Of a stretch of DNA of 64,000 nucleotides, positions 34,284 to 43,023 are shown in pieces (position 1 is the first letter of the stretch; every line of letters starts with the position of its first letter). The position numbers and the translations under genes are program-made. The notes under the pieces are model-generated. The model saw only the letters and a list, made by a program, of their open reading frames with translations, was not told the DNA's origin and ran no database searches. Source of the stretch: Chryseobacterium sp. SORGH_AS_0447 (lineage in GTDB: Bacteria; Bacteroidota; Bacteroidia; Flavobacteriales; Weeksellaceae); assembly GCF_030818695.1 (NCBI RefSeq), contig NZ_JAUTAR010000001.1:3652501-3716500 (forward strand), written 5' to 3'.

Positions 34284-35459
34284 CTATCTATGCTCAACAT
34301 TTGTATTTTCTATAACGAAATCTTTTGAGATTTCCATCAAAGCGTCTGCCAAAGCATCGATATCTTCTTTCGTCGTTAAATGACTAAAAGAGATTCGCAG
34401 CGGTGTACAATGATCCATTTCATCTTCTGATAAAACCATCATCATTACCATGGAAGGCTTCGATGCTCCTGACGAACATGCGCTTCCCTGAGAAATTGCA
34501 ATCCCCTTCATATCCAGTTGCAGCCCGATTAACGGGTTTTTATAGGGTAATAGAGCACTTAAAACCGTATAAAGACTGTTTTCCTGCTCTGCACTTCTTC
34601 CGTTGAATTTGATGCCCGGAACTGCTTCCGTAAGTTTTTCGGCAGCATAACTTTTGATAGCCTGCATATGATTGGCATATTCCTCCAAATGATTAAGGGA
34701 AATTTCCAAAGCTTTTCCTAAACCTACGATTCCTGCTACATTCTCAGTACCTGCTCTTAAGCTTCTTTCCTGAGGTCCACCGGTAATGATTCCTTTCAGA
34801 CCGCTGGATTTTCTGATAAAAGCAAATCCGATTCCTTTTGGGCCGTGGAATTTGTGGGCACTGCATGATGCGAAATCAACCTGAATATCGGAGAAATCCA
34901 GCTGCATATGGGCCATCGTCTGTACGGTATCGGAATGAAATAACGCGTGATGCGCTTTGCACAATTTGGCTACTTTTTTAATATCGGTAAGGTTGCCGAT
35001 TTCATTGTTGGCATGCATCAAGCTTACCAAGGTTTTTTTATCGGATGCCTTTAAAAGTTCTTCTAATTTAGTAAGATCGATATCTCCCTTTTCATTCGGG
35101 CGGATGTAGTTTACCTCTACTCCTTTACGTGCTTTCATATCCAGGATGCTTTCCGAAACACACTTGTGCTCCAAGGGAGAACTGATAATTCTCTCAACAC
35201 CAAGATGGTCGACAGCGGACTTGATGATCATATTGTTTGATTCTGTCCCGCATGAAGTAAAGATAATCTCAGCCGGCGTCACATGAAGATAATCGGCTAC
35301 CTGTCTTCTTACGTTTTCGATCAGAATTTTTGCCTCCTGACCGAAACTGTGTGTTGAGGACGGATTCCCGAAATTCATTTTCATGGTACCCACCATGGCA
35401 TCGATAACTTCTTCCGAAAGCGGAGTCGTAGCAGCGTTATCAAGGTATATTTTATTCAT
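34284..35459 (-). CDS. Cysteine desulfurase family protein (IscS/NifS-like)
   Basis: A 391-aa PLP enzyme taking sulfur from cysteine. PLP-binding Lys203 lies in SAHKFHGPKG, and the HANNEIG and GTESNN motifs are intact. The persulfide Cys328 is in GSACSSGASKP, the short loop of the IscS-type group. No SUF genes are adjacent. It could serve tRNA thiolation or cluster assembly; the name iscS is not certain because several paralogues exist in this order. Confidence 0.9.
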   Translation of the reverse strand: MNKIYLDNAATTPLSEEVIDAMVGTMKMNFGNPSSTHSFGQEAKILIENVRRQVADYLHVTPAEIIFTSCGTESNNMIIKSAVDHLGVERIISSPLEHKCVSESILDMKARKGVEVNYIRPNEKGDIDLTKLEELLKASDKKTLVSLMHANNEIGNLTDIKKVAKLCKAHHALFHSDTVQTMAHMQLDFSDIQVDFASCSAHKFHGPKGIGFAFIRKSSGLKGIITGGPQERSLRAGTENVAGIVGLGKALEISLNHLEEYANHMQAIKSYAAEKLTEAVPGIKFNGRSAEQENSLYTVLSALLPYKNPLIGLQLDMKGIAISQGSACSSGASKPSMVMMMVLSEDEMDHCTPLRISFSHLTTKEDIDALADALMEISKDFVIENTNVEHR

Positions 35460-35488
35460 TTTTACTTTGAAAATATTAGTTTCAGTAC

Positions 35489-35546
35489 AATAAAAAATGG
35501 AATCTGAACCGACTGATTCTTACCTCTTTCGGGTTTTCCATTTTTT
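35489..35546 (-). terminator. Possible terminator of the HAD phosphatase gene
   Basis: A long imperfect stem framed by aaaatggaa and ttccatttt, with acc/ggt pairing inside. Weak loop, so low confidence. Confidence 0.4.
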
Positions 35547-35557
35547 ACCGTTCAAAA

Positions 35558-36145
35558 TTAGTGAAAAAATTGATAATGTCCCTCATTTGCCCATTTTAAC
35601 ATCGGCTTATCTCCTGAGGTATCTCCGAAAGCAATAATCTTATCATATTTTTTATCCCTGATCTCTGTCTGAATACGGGCAAGTTTTTCATTGCCGTTAC
35701 AGTTTCTCCCGATAAAGTTTCCTGTGAAAACACCGTTCTTAAACTCAGCCTGAGTGGCCAATAGCTTCATGTTAAAAGCATCAGCAAAAGGCTTTGCCCA
35801 GATGTCGAGTGATGCTGTTACCAATAGGCTCTGTGTATTTTCGTGATCTATATTTTTAATAAAGTCCAAAGCATTTTCTCTTACCACTTTAGGATAATGC
35901 GCCTCAAAGAACTGTTGGGATTTTTTTTCGATCTTTTCCTGGGTCTGCCCCTTAAGGATAGAGCCGATAAAGCTTTTTTTCACTTTTTCAGTTTCTGCCA
36001 GTCTTAGTTTTAATAGAACAAAAAGTGGAACATGCTTCAAAAACTGCAGCCTGAATTTTGTGGGATCGTAAAATTTAAGATACATAAACATCGTATCCTT
36101 GTAAGTAAGAGTTCCGTCAAAATCAAAACAATACAATTTTTTCAT
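35558..36145 (-). CDS. HAD-IB family phosphatase, probable arabinose-lipid pathway phosphatase
   Basis: A 195-aa HAD hydrolase: motif I DFDGTLT at residues 8-14, motif II LLVTAS, motif III/IV FGDTSGDKP. HAD-IB members remove phosphate from serine-like or sugar phosphates. Its place downstream of UbiA-, DprE1- and DprE2-like genes makes it a good candidate for removing the 5-phosphate of polyprenyl-phosphoribose-5-phosphate, the step done by an unrelated phosphatase (Rv3807c) in mycobacteria. This role is inferred from neighbours. 149 bases separate it from the DprE2-like gene. Confidence 0.82.
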   Translation of the reverse strand: MKKLYCFDFDGTLTYKDTMFMYLKFYDPTKFRLQFLKHVPLFVLLKLRLAETEKVKKSFIGSILKGQTQEKIEKKSQQFFEAHYPKVVRENALDFIKNIDHENTQSLLVTASLDIWAKPFADAFNMKLLATQAEFKNGVFTGNFIGRNCNGNEKLARIQTEIRDKKYDKIIAFGDTSGDKPMLKWANEGHYQFFH

Positions 36146-36294
36146 TGTTCTTCCTTTATCTTATTTTTAAATTTTGTCAATATTATGGTAAACGAAAAGA
36201 CTTCAGGTATATTTTATACGCTTTGTCTATTAGCTAAAATCAATTTAATTAAAATCAAAAAATAGGTTAGCTTTCAGTTTCTCTAAAACGGTTT

Positions 36295-37020
36295 TTAAAG
36301 CTTTAATTTTTTAAATATAAATTCAGGGATATTCCTGATAATCATCATAATGATTCCCCAAATCGGTAGTACGTAAGCTACATTCTTCTGCTTTTTATAG
36401 GCTTTAAAAATACACTCCGCCGCCTGCTTCGGCGTTGCCGTTAGTTTAGGATTCAAAGGCAATCCTTCAGTCATTTTAGTGGCCATAAATCCCGGTTTTA
36501 CCGTAAGAACATGAACTTTTTTATCGAAAAGATAGTTTCTTAAGCCGCTTAAATAAGCCGTAAATGCCGCTTTTGCGCTTCCATAGATGAAATTGCTCTG
36601 TCGCCCACGGTCTCCTGCTACGGAGGATAATCCGATGATAGTCCCGGATCGTCTGCTTTCAAACTTATGGGCGAAATAATTGATAACAGGAATCAGTCTT
36701 GCATAGTTGATATCAATAATGCGCTCTGTATTTCTATTGTCGTATAAGCCTTCTGCAGTACCTTCGCCCAGATATCCTGTTGCACAGAACAGCAACCCTG
36801 AATTAATCTGTTCAAAACGGTTGTAATCGATTTCCTTCATCAGATCCAATTCAATAACCTCCGACTGCTGGAGAAATTTCACATCGATATGCCGGGCAAA
36901 TCTTTCGGTTGTTTCCCTATTGGAGGTAAAGAGATAAATTCTTTCAAACTTCTCCCCTTCCTGTAAAGCTTTTTCCACAAAAGCCTGCGCTACTTCCGAC
37001 GTGCTTCCTAAAACGATCAT
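36295..37020 (-). CDS. dprE2: SDR oxidoreductase, DprE2-like (decaprenylphosphoryl-2-keto-erythro-pentose reductase)
   Basis: A 241-aa short-chain dehydrogenase. NAD(P)-binding LGSTSEVA at the N-terminus, catalytic Ser in GLSSVAGDRGR, and Tyr and Lys in YGSAKAA. It resembles mycobacterial DprE2 throughout, including SSxAGxRxRxxNFxYGS and the membrane-seeking end RNIPEFIFKKL. DprE2 reduces the 2-keto intermediate made by DprE1 to give polyprenyl-phosphoryl-D-arabinofuranose. It starts 5 bases after the DprE1-like gene, as expected for the partner. Confidence 0.85.
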   Translation of the reverse strand: MIVLGSTSEVAQAFVEKALQEGEKFERIYLFTSNRETTERFARHIDVKFLQQSEVIELDLMKEIDYNRFEQINSGLLFCATGYLGEGTAEGLYDNRNTERIIDINYARLIPVINYFAHKFESRRSGTIIGLSSVAGDRGRQSNFIYGSAKAAFTAYLSGLRNYLFDKKVHVLTVKPGFMATKMTEGLPLNPKLTATPKQAAECIFKAYKKQKNVAYVLPIWGIIMMIIRNIPEFIFKKLKL

Positions 37021-37025
37021 TCGTG

Positions 37026-38342
37026 CTAAATATTATTTAAAATTCTTTTATGCTGCAAAGACACAAATTTCGAGCTTTGGACATTTTTAAGGTAATTGGT
37101 AAGGGATGATCTGCTCATGCTGTCTTTGGTAAGATAAATCTTCCCGTTGTACTGCTCTACAATATCATCAAGCTGACTGATCAGTTTTTTAAGTTTTGAA
37201 TTGACCTTAAAGTCAAGTGCAAGCGAATACCCTTCAAAAGGAAAGGAATTGTAAGCCTGCGGATTTTCTTTTCCGTAAAGCTTTAAAACAGCCAGAAAAG
37301 ATCCATTTCCGCTGTTGGCAATGGTTTCAAGGATTTTTCTCATTCCTTCCTTACCCGATTCTTTAGGGATCATCATCTGATATTGGATGAAACCGGATTT
37401 TCCATAGATCTTATTCCAGTCATTCACGAAATCCAAAGGATAGAAAAAAGTTTCATAGTCGGTAAAACTTTTCACCTCTTTTTTAGCCTGTTTTTTATAA
37501 TACAGAAAATTAAAAATCTTTACCGTTAAAGCATTCAAGACAAATCCCGGGAAATAAAAAGGAACTGTGGGCTCGAATTTCTTTTTCAACCGTAATGGTT
37601 TTTCTTTGAGGTTCTGTGGCAATTCGTGCTGGAAAGCATGCTCACCTCTCATCAGGATACTTCTTCCTATATTTTTACCTTTCTGAAGACAATCGATCCA
37701 GGCAACGGTATACGTCCAGTTCTCACTCTCTTCAAAAAGCGTGAAGATCTCATCAAGATTTTCGGCTTTGATACTTTCCTGACGGATATAAGCCGACTCT
37801 ATGTTTTTTAATTTAAATTTTGCCGTCAGAATAATTCCCGTAAGTCCCATGCCGCCAATGGTAGCCCAGAATTTATCTGAATTTTCCTCTCTTGAACAGG
37901 TAATTACATCACCACTTTCAATCATCAGTTTAAATTCAATGACGTATTCTGAAAAACAGCCTTCGGCATGATGATTTTTGCCGTGAACATCAGATGCAAT
38001 TGCTCCGCCTACGGAAACGAATTTAGTTCCCGGTGTTACATACAGAAAATATCCCTGAGGGACGGCTATTTCCAGAACATCGGAAAGCAAAACTCCGGAT
38101 TCACATTCGATGATTCCGTTCAGACGGTCAAAACTGATGAATTTATTTAATTTTTTTGTTGAAAATATGTGTTCGCCCAATGACGAGTCTCCATAGCATC
38201 TTCCATTTCCTCTCGCGATTACTTCATTGTTATTGAGGACAAATTCTTTTATTTTTTTGAAGCTGTCATCAGACCTCATTTCTTTTTCCACTATGGGATA
38301 ATTCCCCCAGTTGGTAACTTTCTGTATAAAATTCGGCTTCAT
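37026..38342 (-). CDS. dprE1: FAD-dependent oxidase, DprE1-like (decaprenylphosphoryl-ribose 2-oxidase)
   Basis: A 438-aa flavoenzyme with a PCMH-type FAD domain: GNGRCYGDSS near 45, PGTKFVSVGGAIASDVHGKNHH near 105-125, FWATIGGMGLTG near 160. The match to mycobacterial DprE1 is strong. The catalytic-site Lys is present in YLTKDS, but the Cys that benzothiazinone drugs attack in Mycobacterium tuberculosis (in NICVDF) is Ala here (Ala375, SLALDF). The start overlaps the stop of the UbiA gene by 4 bases. Confidence 0.87.
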   Translation of the reverse strand: MKPNFIQKVTNWGNYPIVEKEMRSDDSFKKIKEFVLNNNEVIARGNGRCYGDSSLGEHIFSTKKLNKFISFDRLNGIIECESGVLLSDVLEIAVPQGYFLYVTPGTKFVSVGGAIASDVHGKNHHAEGCFSEYVIEFKLMIESGDVITCSREENSDKFWATIGGMGLTGIILTAKFKLKNIESAYIRQESIKAENLDEIFTLFEESENWTYTVAWIDCLQKGKNIGRSILMRGEHAFQHELPQNLKEKPLRLKKKFEPTVPFYFPGFVLNALTVKIFNFLYYKKQAKKEVKSFTDYETFFYPLDFVNDWNKIYGKSGFIQYQMMIPKESGKEGMRKILETIANSGNGSFLAVLKLYGKENPQAYNSFPFEGYSLALDFKVNSKLKKLISQLDDIVEQYNGKIYLTKDSMSRSSLTNYLKNVQSSKFVSLQHKRILNNI

Positions 38343-39226
38343 TTTTTAAAATAAATTTGGATTAAAAATGCAGCAACCCATAACACCAGAGTAACCTGGA
38401 TGTATCGGTCCCGGTAAACGATTTTCGTAGGGGACTCCGTTCTGTTGTATACCAACGTCTGCTGTAAATATCTTAAAAATGCAAAAACAACAAAAATCAC
38501 GGTATAAAAAACCCGTGAATGGAATCTTGCCTGAACTTCCGGTGACAGGGTAAACATTAAATAACAGACAATGGCAAGTGTAACCGAAATGGAAAGGGCA
38601 ATATCTGCAAACTGTACGTTATAACCGTCCAAAGCGCGTCTTGTCTTGCCGGAAACCTGAGCATTGATCAGTTCTCCCCGTCTTTTTCCGATGGCCAGAA
38701 CCAGTGCCAGAACAAATGTCAGCAAAATCGCCCATTGAGAAATACTGATTCCGGTAATATACCCTCCTGCCAGAACCCGCAGGACAAATCCTACAGCAAT
38801 GATGGAGATATCGATAATGGGAACGTGTTTTAATTTAAAGGTATAGGCCAGATTCATTACAAAATAGAATCCGACAATGGTAGCGAATTTCCATAAGCTT
38901 TCCTGAAAATAGGATTGGGCAACAAATACAAGCGCAATATCGACAATAATAAGACCAATGAAAATTCCTATAGCCTTCGATTTTGAGATGGCCCCGCTTG
39001 CTAACGGACGTCTTCTTTTTTCGGGGTGCTTTTTATCCGCTTCGATATCATTGTAATCGTTCAGAATATAAACAACACTGGCGGCCAATGAAAAAATGAT
39101 AAAAGCAAAAATGCTCTTGGTAAGTAAGTCGAGGTTTTTAATATTACCTGAGAAAAAGAGAGGAACAAAAACAAAAAGGTTTTTCACCCATTGCTCCACG
39201 CGGAGCAGCTTTACATATTTCTTCAT
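38339..39226 (-). CDS. UbiA-family polyprenyl-phosphate phosphoribosyltransferase (Rv3806c-like)
   Basis: A 295-aa membrane prenyltransferase with about nine helices. Metal/phosphate motif NDYNDIEAD near residue 57 and a second motif at YRDRYIQ. The stretch HPEKRRRPLASG and LKHVPIIDIS match the mycobacterial decaprenyl-phosphate phosphoribosyltransferase that moves 5-phosphoribose from PRPP to the lipid. First gene of the arabinose-lipid operon, with a possible TATTTTTG -7 element at 39251 to 39244. Confidence 0.88.
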   Translation of the reverse strand: MKKYVKLLRVEQWVKNLFVFVPLFFSGNIKNLDLLTKSIFAFIIFSLAASVVYILNDYNDIEADKKHPEKRRRPLASGAISKSKAIGIFIGLIIVDIALVFVAQSYFQESLWKFATIVGFYFVMNLAYTFKLKHVPIIDISIIAVGFVLRVLAGGYITGISISQWAILLTFVLALVLAIGKRRGELINAQVSGKTRRALDGYNVQFADIALSISVTLAIVCYLMFTLSPEVQARFHSRVFYTVIFVVFAFLRYLQQTLVYNRTESPTKIVYRDRYIQVTLVLWVAAFLIQIYFKK

Positions 39227-39283
39227 TTATGTTGTTTCAAATGCAAAAATAATGATTTCTAAATTATCCGGATAAAAATACAA

Positions 39284-39307
39284 AAATAACCGCAAAAGCG
39301 GTTATTT
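39284..39307 (-). terminator. Intrinsic terminator of the OmpA-like lipoprotein gene
   Basis: Perfect 10-bp stem aaataaccgc/gcggttattt with aaaa loop. Confidence 0.85.
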
Positions 39308-39331
39308 AAGAAAATATTTATATGTTAATTG

Positions 39332-40021
39332 TTACTGTCCCTGTTGAGCATCCTGAATCATTTTTTCATTTGCTGTAATGGCAAATTCTACTCTTCGGTT
39401 TTTAGCTCTTCCGGCATCGGTATCATTGGATGCTACCGGCATACTTTCCCCTTCTCCTTTAGCAAATAGTCTGCTGGAAGCAATTCCTTTACCGGATAAA
39501 TAAGCTTTTACAGCATTTGCTCTTCTTTCGGAAAGACTCATATTATACGAATCCGAACCTTTGCTGTCTGTATGTCCGTAAATATTGATATTTGTATCAG
39601 GGTTATTGGTTAATACCTGAGCAAGTTTATCTAAGTTAGTTTTTGCAGTGGTCGTTAATGCAGATGAATCGAAATCAAAGTTTACAATGCTTTCATTTAA
39701 AGTAATTTTAATTCCGTCTCCCACTCTTTCCACTTCAGCACCCGGCAATGTTTCTTTAATTTCTCTTGCCTGCTTATCCATTTTATTACCGATTACGTTA
39801 CCAGCAACACCACCAATAATACCTCCCAGTACTGCTCCGATCGCTCCGTTTCCTCCTCTTCCTACATTGTTTCCAAGAATTCCTCCAATTACCGCTCCCG
39901 ATGCAACACCTACTGCCGTACCTCTTTGCTGGTGATTAGAATTCTGTACCGCTTCACAGCTTGTAAGCAATAACGCTGATGACAAGAAAAGCCCTCCGAT
40001 ATATGTTTTTGTAAGTTTCAT
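39332..40021 (-). CDS. OmpA-family lipoprotein with glycine-zipper domain
   Basis: A 229-aa outer-membrane lipoprotein (lipobox LLTSC). Residues 35-85 are a glycine-zipper region (VASGAVIGGILGNNVGRGG and AVLGGIIGGVAGNVIG). Residues 115-215 are an OmpA C-terminal domain that binds peptidoglycan (INIYGHTDSKGSDSYNMSLSERRA; RAKNRRVEF). It resembles YiaD/Pal-like proteins. It starts 20 bases after the lipocalin-like gene stops, so both likely share one mRNA. Confidence 0.92.
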   Translation of the reverse strand: MKLTKTYIGGLFLSSALLLTSCEAVQNSNHQQRGTAVGVASGAVIGGILGNNVGRGGNGAIGAVLGGIIGGVAGNVIGNKMDKQAREIKETLPGAEVERVGDGIKITLNESIVNFDFDSSALTTTAKTNLDKLAQVLTNNPDTNINIYGHTDSKGSDSYNMSLSERRANAVKAYLSGKGIASSRLFAKGEGESMPVASNDTDAGRAKNRRVEFAITANEKMIQDAQQGQ

Positions 40022-40041
40022 CTTTTATTATTTTAAATTAA

Positions 40042-40536
40042 TTACTTCATCCCTGCTCTCTCGAAGTTGTAAACAACTCTTACATTTTCTCCGTCGAAAG
40101 GAATGTTCTGTTCCAATGAAAATTGGTCTGTCGACTGGTTAATCAGCGTTAAAGAATATCCAGCCGTATTTTGTTTTGCTTTTGTTCCTTCAGCAATTTT
40201 TTTGAATTCAAAAGTATTACCGCTTACTACATTTAACTTGATCGGCTGCGTAAATCCTGCGCCGCAGGTTCCACCTCCATTAAGGGTATAAGCACCGGTC
40301 CAGTTGTTAGGGATTAATCTCCAATGGCTTCCAACAAAACACTGCGCATCTACTCCGTCATCAAAAGGTTTTATTTTGAAATTTTTATCATAATCTATGC
40401 TGACAATCTGCCAGTCGCCTTTCATTTTAAGAAATTCTGATCTCTGGTTCTGCGATGTCTGAGCATTTTTAACTCCGGAACATGACGTTGCAAAAAGCGC
40501 TGTTCCCAACATCCCTGCAAATAGTAACTTTTTCAT
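40042..40536 (-). CDS. Lipocalin-like lipoprotein
   Basis: A 164-aa lipoprotein (lipobox FATSC). After a short linker it has a lipocalin-like beta-barrel start (MKGDWQIVSIDYD) and two Cys that could pair (DAQCFVG; GGTCGAG). Small proteins of this type are often next to an OmpA-family lipoprotein in flavobacteria, as here. Ligand unknown. Confidence 0.78.
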   Translation of the reverse strand: MKKLLFAGMLGTALFATSCSGVKNAQTSQNQRSEFLKMKGDWQIVSIDYDKNFKIKPFDDGVDAQCFVGSHWRLIPNNWTGAYTLNGGGTCGAGFTQPIKLNVVSGNTFEFKKIAEGTKAKQNTAGYSLTLINQSTDQFSLEQNIPFDGENVRVVYNFERAGMK

Positions 40537-40603
40537 TTTGTTGTTTATTATTTTGTTAGAATAAAGTCACAAAAAACCGTGCCAAAAATTAAATAATAGC
40601 AAT

Positions 40604-40630
40604 AAAAAAAGTCCGATAATTTCGGACTTT
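40604..40630 (-). terminator. Intrinsic terminator of the subtilase gene
   Basis: 9-bp stem aaagtccga/tcggacttt, preceded by an A run that yields U's on the minus strand. Confidence 0.88.
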
Positions 40631-40662
40631 ATATGGTTCTGCTTAAAAAACAGGAAGATAAA

Positions 40663-42339
40663 CTATTTTTTAACCTTCTTTTTTACGGATTTTACAGCCT
40701 TATTTGAAGAGGAAGATTTTCCTTTGTAAAAATTATTATAAGCATATTCCGCTGCTTTTTCAAGATCAATTACCCCTCCTGCCTGCGAATAATCTGCAAA
40801 CTGATTAACCGTACTCGGATTGCTGGATTTTACAAGAGATTCAATAACCTGTGCAGGCGTTAGTGAAGGCATATAAGCCAATAGAACAGCCGCTGCCCCT
40901 GCTACGACAGGAGATGCCATTGAAGTTCCCTGAAGGTACTTATATTCGTTGTGAGGAACCGTAGAATAAATTTCTTCACCCGGAGCAAAAACATTTACCA
41001 TTTTTTTGTTATAGTTGGAAAATCCTGCTCTTAATGCATCATTCTTGTTCGTACTTGCTCCTACTACTAAAACGTTATTTACAAACGGTTTTTCATCGGT
41101 AACATTTTTGAAGTTGGTAGGATAAGCCAGATGTTCTGCAACGTCTTCGTTTTCATTACCCGCTGCTTTTACCAAAAGTACCCCTTTATCCTGAGCATAT
41201 TTGAAAGCATCCCAAACAACGTTTTTACCCGGAGAAACCGGTTTACCAAAGCTCATATTCAATACTTTCGCTCCGTTATCTACAGCATACCGGATGGCAT
41301 TGGCAACATCTTTATCTCTCTCATCACCGTTCGGAACGGTTCTTACGGACATGATCTTAGCCACTTTAGAAGCTACTCCATATTGGATTTCTTTTCCATT
41401 TGGAAGTCCGGCGATGATCCCCGCAACGTGGGTACCGTGTTCCGCATCAGGACCTTCGTAATGGTTATTCCCATAATTTCTTTGCGAATAGTCGTCATAG
41501 TTATCTCCTACGATTTCTTTTCTCGGATCATAAGTAAGATCATATTGTTTTGACTGAGGACCGAAATAATCAAGCGCTTCTTTCATTTCACCGGAAATAG
41601 CTTTTTCAAATTCAGCTGGAGTTTTCCCTTTGAATTCAGGGCTTTGTGAAACCTGAGCCAAAACCTGAGCAGCCATAGCTTCTTTCTGATCTGCCGGCTT
41701 TATCGCTGCTACCGTTTCAGGCGTTACATTTTTCCCGTTCAGCAATCTTACCATTGTAGGAATCGCATCGCTGATCATGCTGTACATCTGGAAACTCTGT
41801 TTTGCTTCCACACTCTTCTTTGTAAAGAGTTCCTTCGCCTTCATGTACATTGCGAATTCTTCCGGCATCTTAGCCTGATTTGCTTTATTTTTTGAAGAGT
41901 CCTCACCCTCGAAGATCGGTTTATATTTGGCGACCACTCTGGTTACTTCCATATTATCAACATCGATATCGCCGTTTTTACCACCGATGAAATTCCATCC
42001 GTGAACATCGTCGATATATCCGTTTCCGTCGTCATCTTTGCCGTTTCCAGGAACTTCGTTCGGGTTGGTCCATACATTCTTTACCAATCCGGGATGATCT
42101 ACCTGAACACCGCTGTCTAATACACCTACTACTACTGTTTTAGGTTTAAGCCCTTTAGATTCTAAAAATTTATATGCATTTTCCGTGTTAACCCCATATA
42201 CTTTGGTTGCAGCAAAATCTTTATGATACCAAGTCATAAGATCTTTATTTTCTTTCGGGTCAACACCGGATTTTGCTTCCTGTGCATTTGAAAAACCGAA
42301 TCCCGCTAAAAAAACAGCGGCTAATAATACCTTTTTCAT
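40663..42339 (-). CDS. Subtilisin-like (S8) serine protease with a long insertion
   Basis: A 558-aa secreted protease with signal peptide (cut after SNAQ). Catalytic Asp75 (VLDSGVQVDH), His301 (EHGTHVAG) and Ser473 (GTSMASP) are all present, and the oxyanion Asn is in AAGNEN. The gap of 226 residues between Asp and His is far longer than in subtilisin and holds an insertion of about 170 residues (about 125-290), which may be a regulatory or substrate-binding domain. The C-terminus is Lys-rich. It starts 1 base after the WbqC-like gene, so they share an mRNA. Confidence 0.93.
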   Translation of the reverse strand: MKKVLLAAVFLAGFGFSNAQEAKSGVDPKENKDLMTWYHKDFAATKVYGVNTENAYKFLESKGLKPKTVVVGVLDSGVQVDHPGLVKNVWTNPNEVPGNGKDDDGNGYIDDVHGWNFIGGKNGDIDVDNMEVTRVVAKYKPIFEGEDSSKNKANQAKMPEEFAMYMKAKELFTKKSVEAKQSFQMYSMISDAIPTMVRLLNGKNVTPETVAAIKPADQKEAMAAQVLAQVSQSPEFKGKTPAEFEKAISGEMKEALDYFGPQSKQYDLTYDPRKEIVGDNYDDYSQRNYGNNHYEGPDAEHGTHVAGIIAGLPNGKEIQYGVASKVAKIMSVRTVPNGDERDKDVANAIRYAVDNGAKVLNMSFGKPVSPGKNVVWDAFKYAQDKGVLLVKAAGNENEDVAEHLAYPTNFKNVTDEKPFVNNVLVVGASTNKNDALRAGFSNYNKKMVNVFAPGEEIYSTVPHNEYKYLQGTSMASPVVAGAAAVLLAYMPSLTPAQVIESLVKSSNPSTVNQFADYSQAGGVIDLEKAAEYAYNNFYKGKSSSSNKAVKSVKKKVKK

Positions 42340-42340
42340 G

Positions 42341-42964
42341 CTAGTATGATTGTTTAATATTTTTAATATAAGTCATCGATTCCGGGCCTTTGTTACAGAT
42401 AAGATCCAAAATTGATAAATCTTCTAAAAATCCCAGTTTGTCTGAGAATGTCTGATAGTATTCATCCATTTCAAATTCTGAGGAAAGTTTAGCTGAAAAC
42501 TTTTCCCTGAAATTGATCTCTTCCGGAATTTTGATGTATTCCTGATTCAAAGAGTATGCCTTTTCAGTTTTGAGAATCTGCTGGATTACTTCCAGTGCTT
42601 TAAGATTAAAATCCAGCACATACTTTTCTTTCAGATCGTATATTTTCCTGAGCTTGTCTTCATAGAACTCGAAATAAGGAGAACTCTGGTAAGCGGTTTT
42701 AATAGATTTCCAATGCAGATTCCTCCAGTCTTCCCTGTGAGAGATTTCAATATCTTTAAAAGCCCTGCTTCCGTTGTGCGCAATGGGGATAATTAATGAA
42801 AGTTTTCCATTGGCACCATAGATGTTTGCCCTGTTTCTGTACGTTTGCTTGGGGAAGCTTTCAAACTGCTCGAAAAGGACTTCGTTTTCAGGATCCAGGA
42901 ATACGGAAAACCATGAAATCGGCGGTAAATAAAATACCGGTAATAATACATTCTTCATATTCAT
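42341..42964 (-). CDS. WbqC-like family protein
   Basis: A 207-aa protein of the WbqC family (PF08889): LPVFYLPPISWFSVF at the start, YRNRANIYGANGKLSLIIPI, and DWRNLHWKSIKTAYQSSPYFEFY. The family occurs in O-antigen loci, but its biochemical role is not settled. Located between lepB and the subtilase gene on the same strand. Confidence 0.85.
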   Translation of the reverse strand: MNMKNVLLPVFYLPPISWFSVFLDPENEVLFEQFESFPKQTYRNRANIYGANGKLSLIIPIAHNGSRAFKDIEISHREDWRNLHWKSIKTAYQSSPYFEFYEDKLRKIYDLKEKYVLDFNLKALEVIQQILKTEKAYSLNQEYIKIPEEINFREKFSAKLSSEFEMDEYYQTFSDKLGFLEDLSILDLICNKGPESMTYIKNIKQSY

Positions 42965-42972
42965 AATGCAAA

Positions 42973-43000
42973 AATGAAGTATTTTTTCAAATACTTCATT
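42973..43000 (-). terminator. Intrinsic terminator of lepB
   Basis: Perfect 12-bp stem aatgaagtattt/aaatacttcatt with tttc loop. Confidence 0.82.
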
Positions 43001-43023
43001 CTATTTATATTTATTTTAACTTA

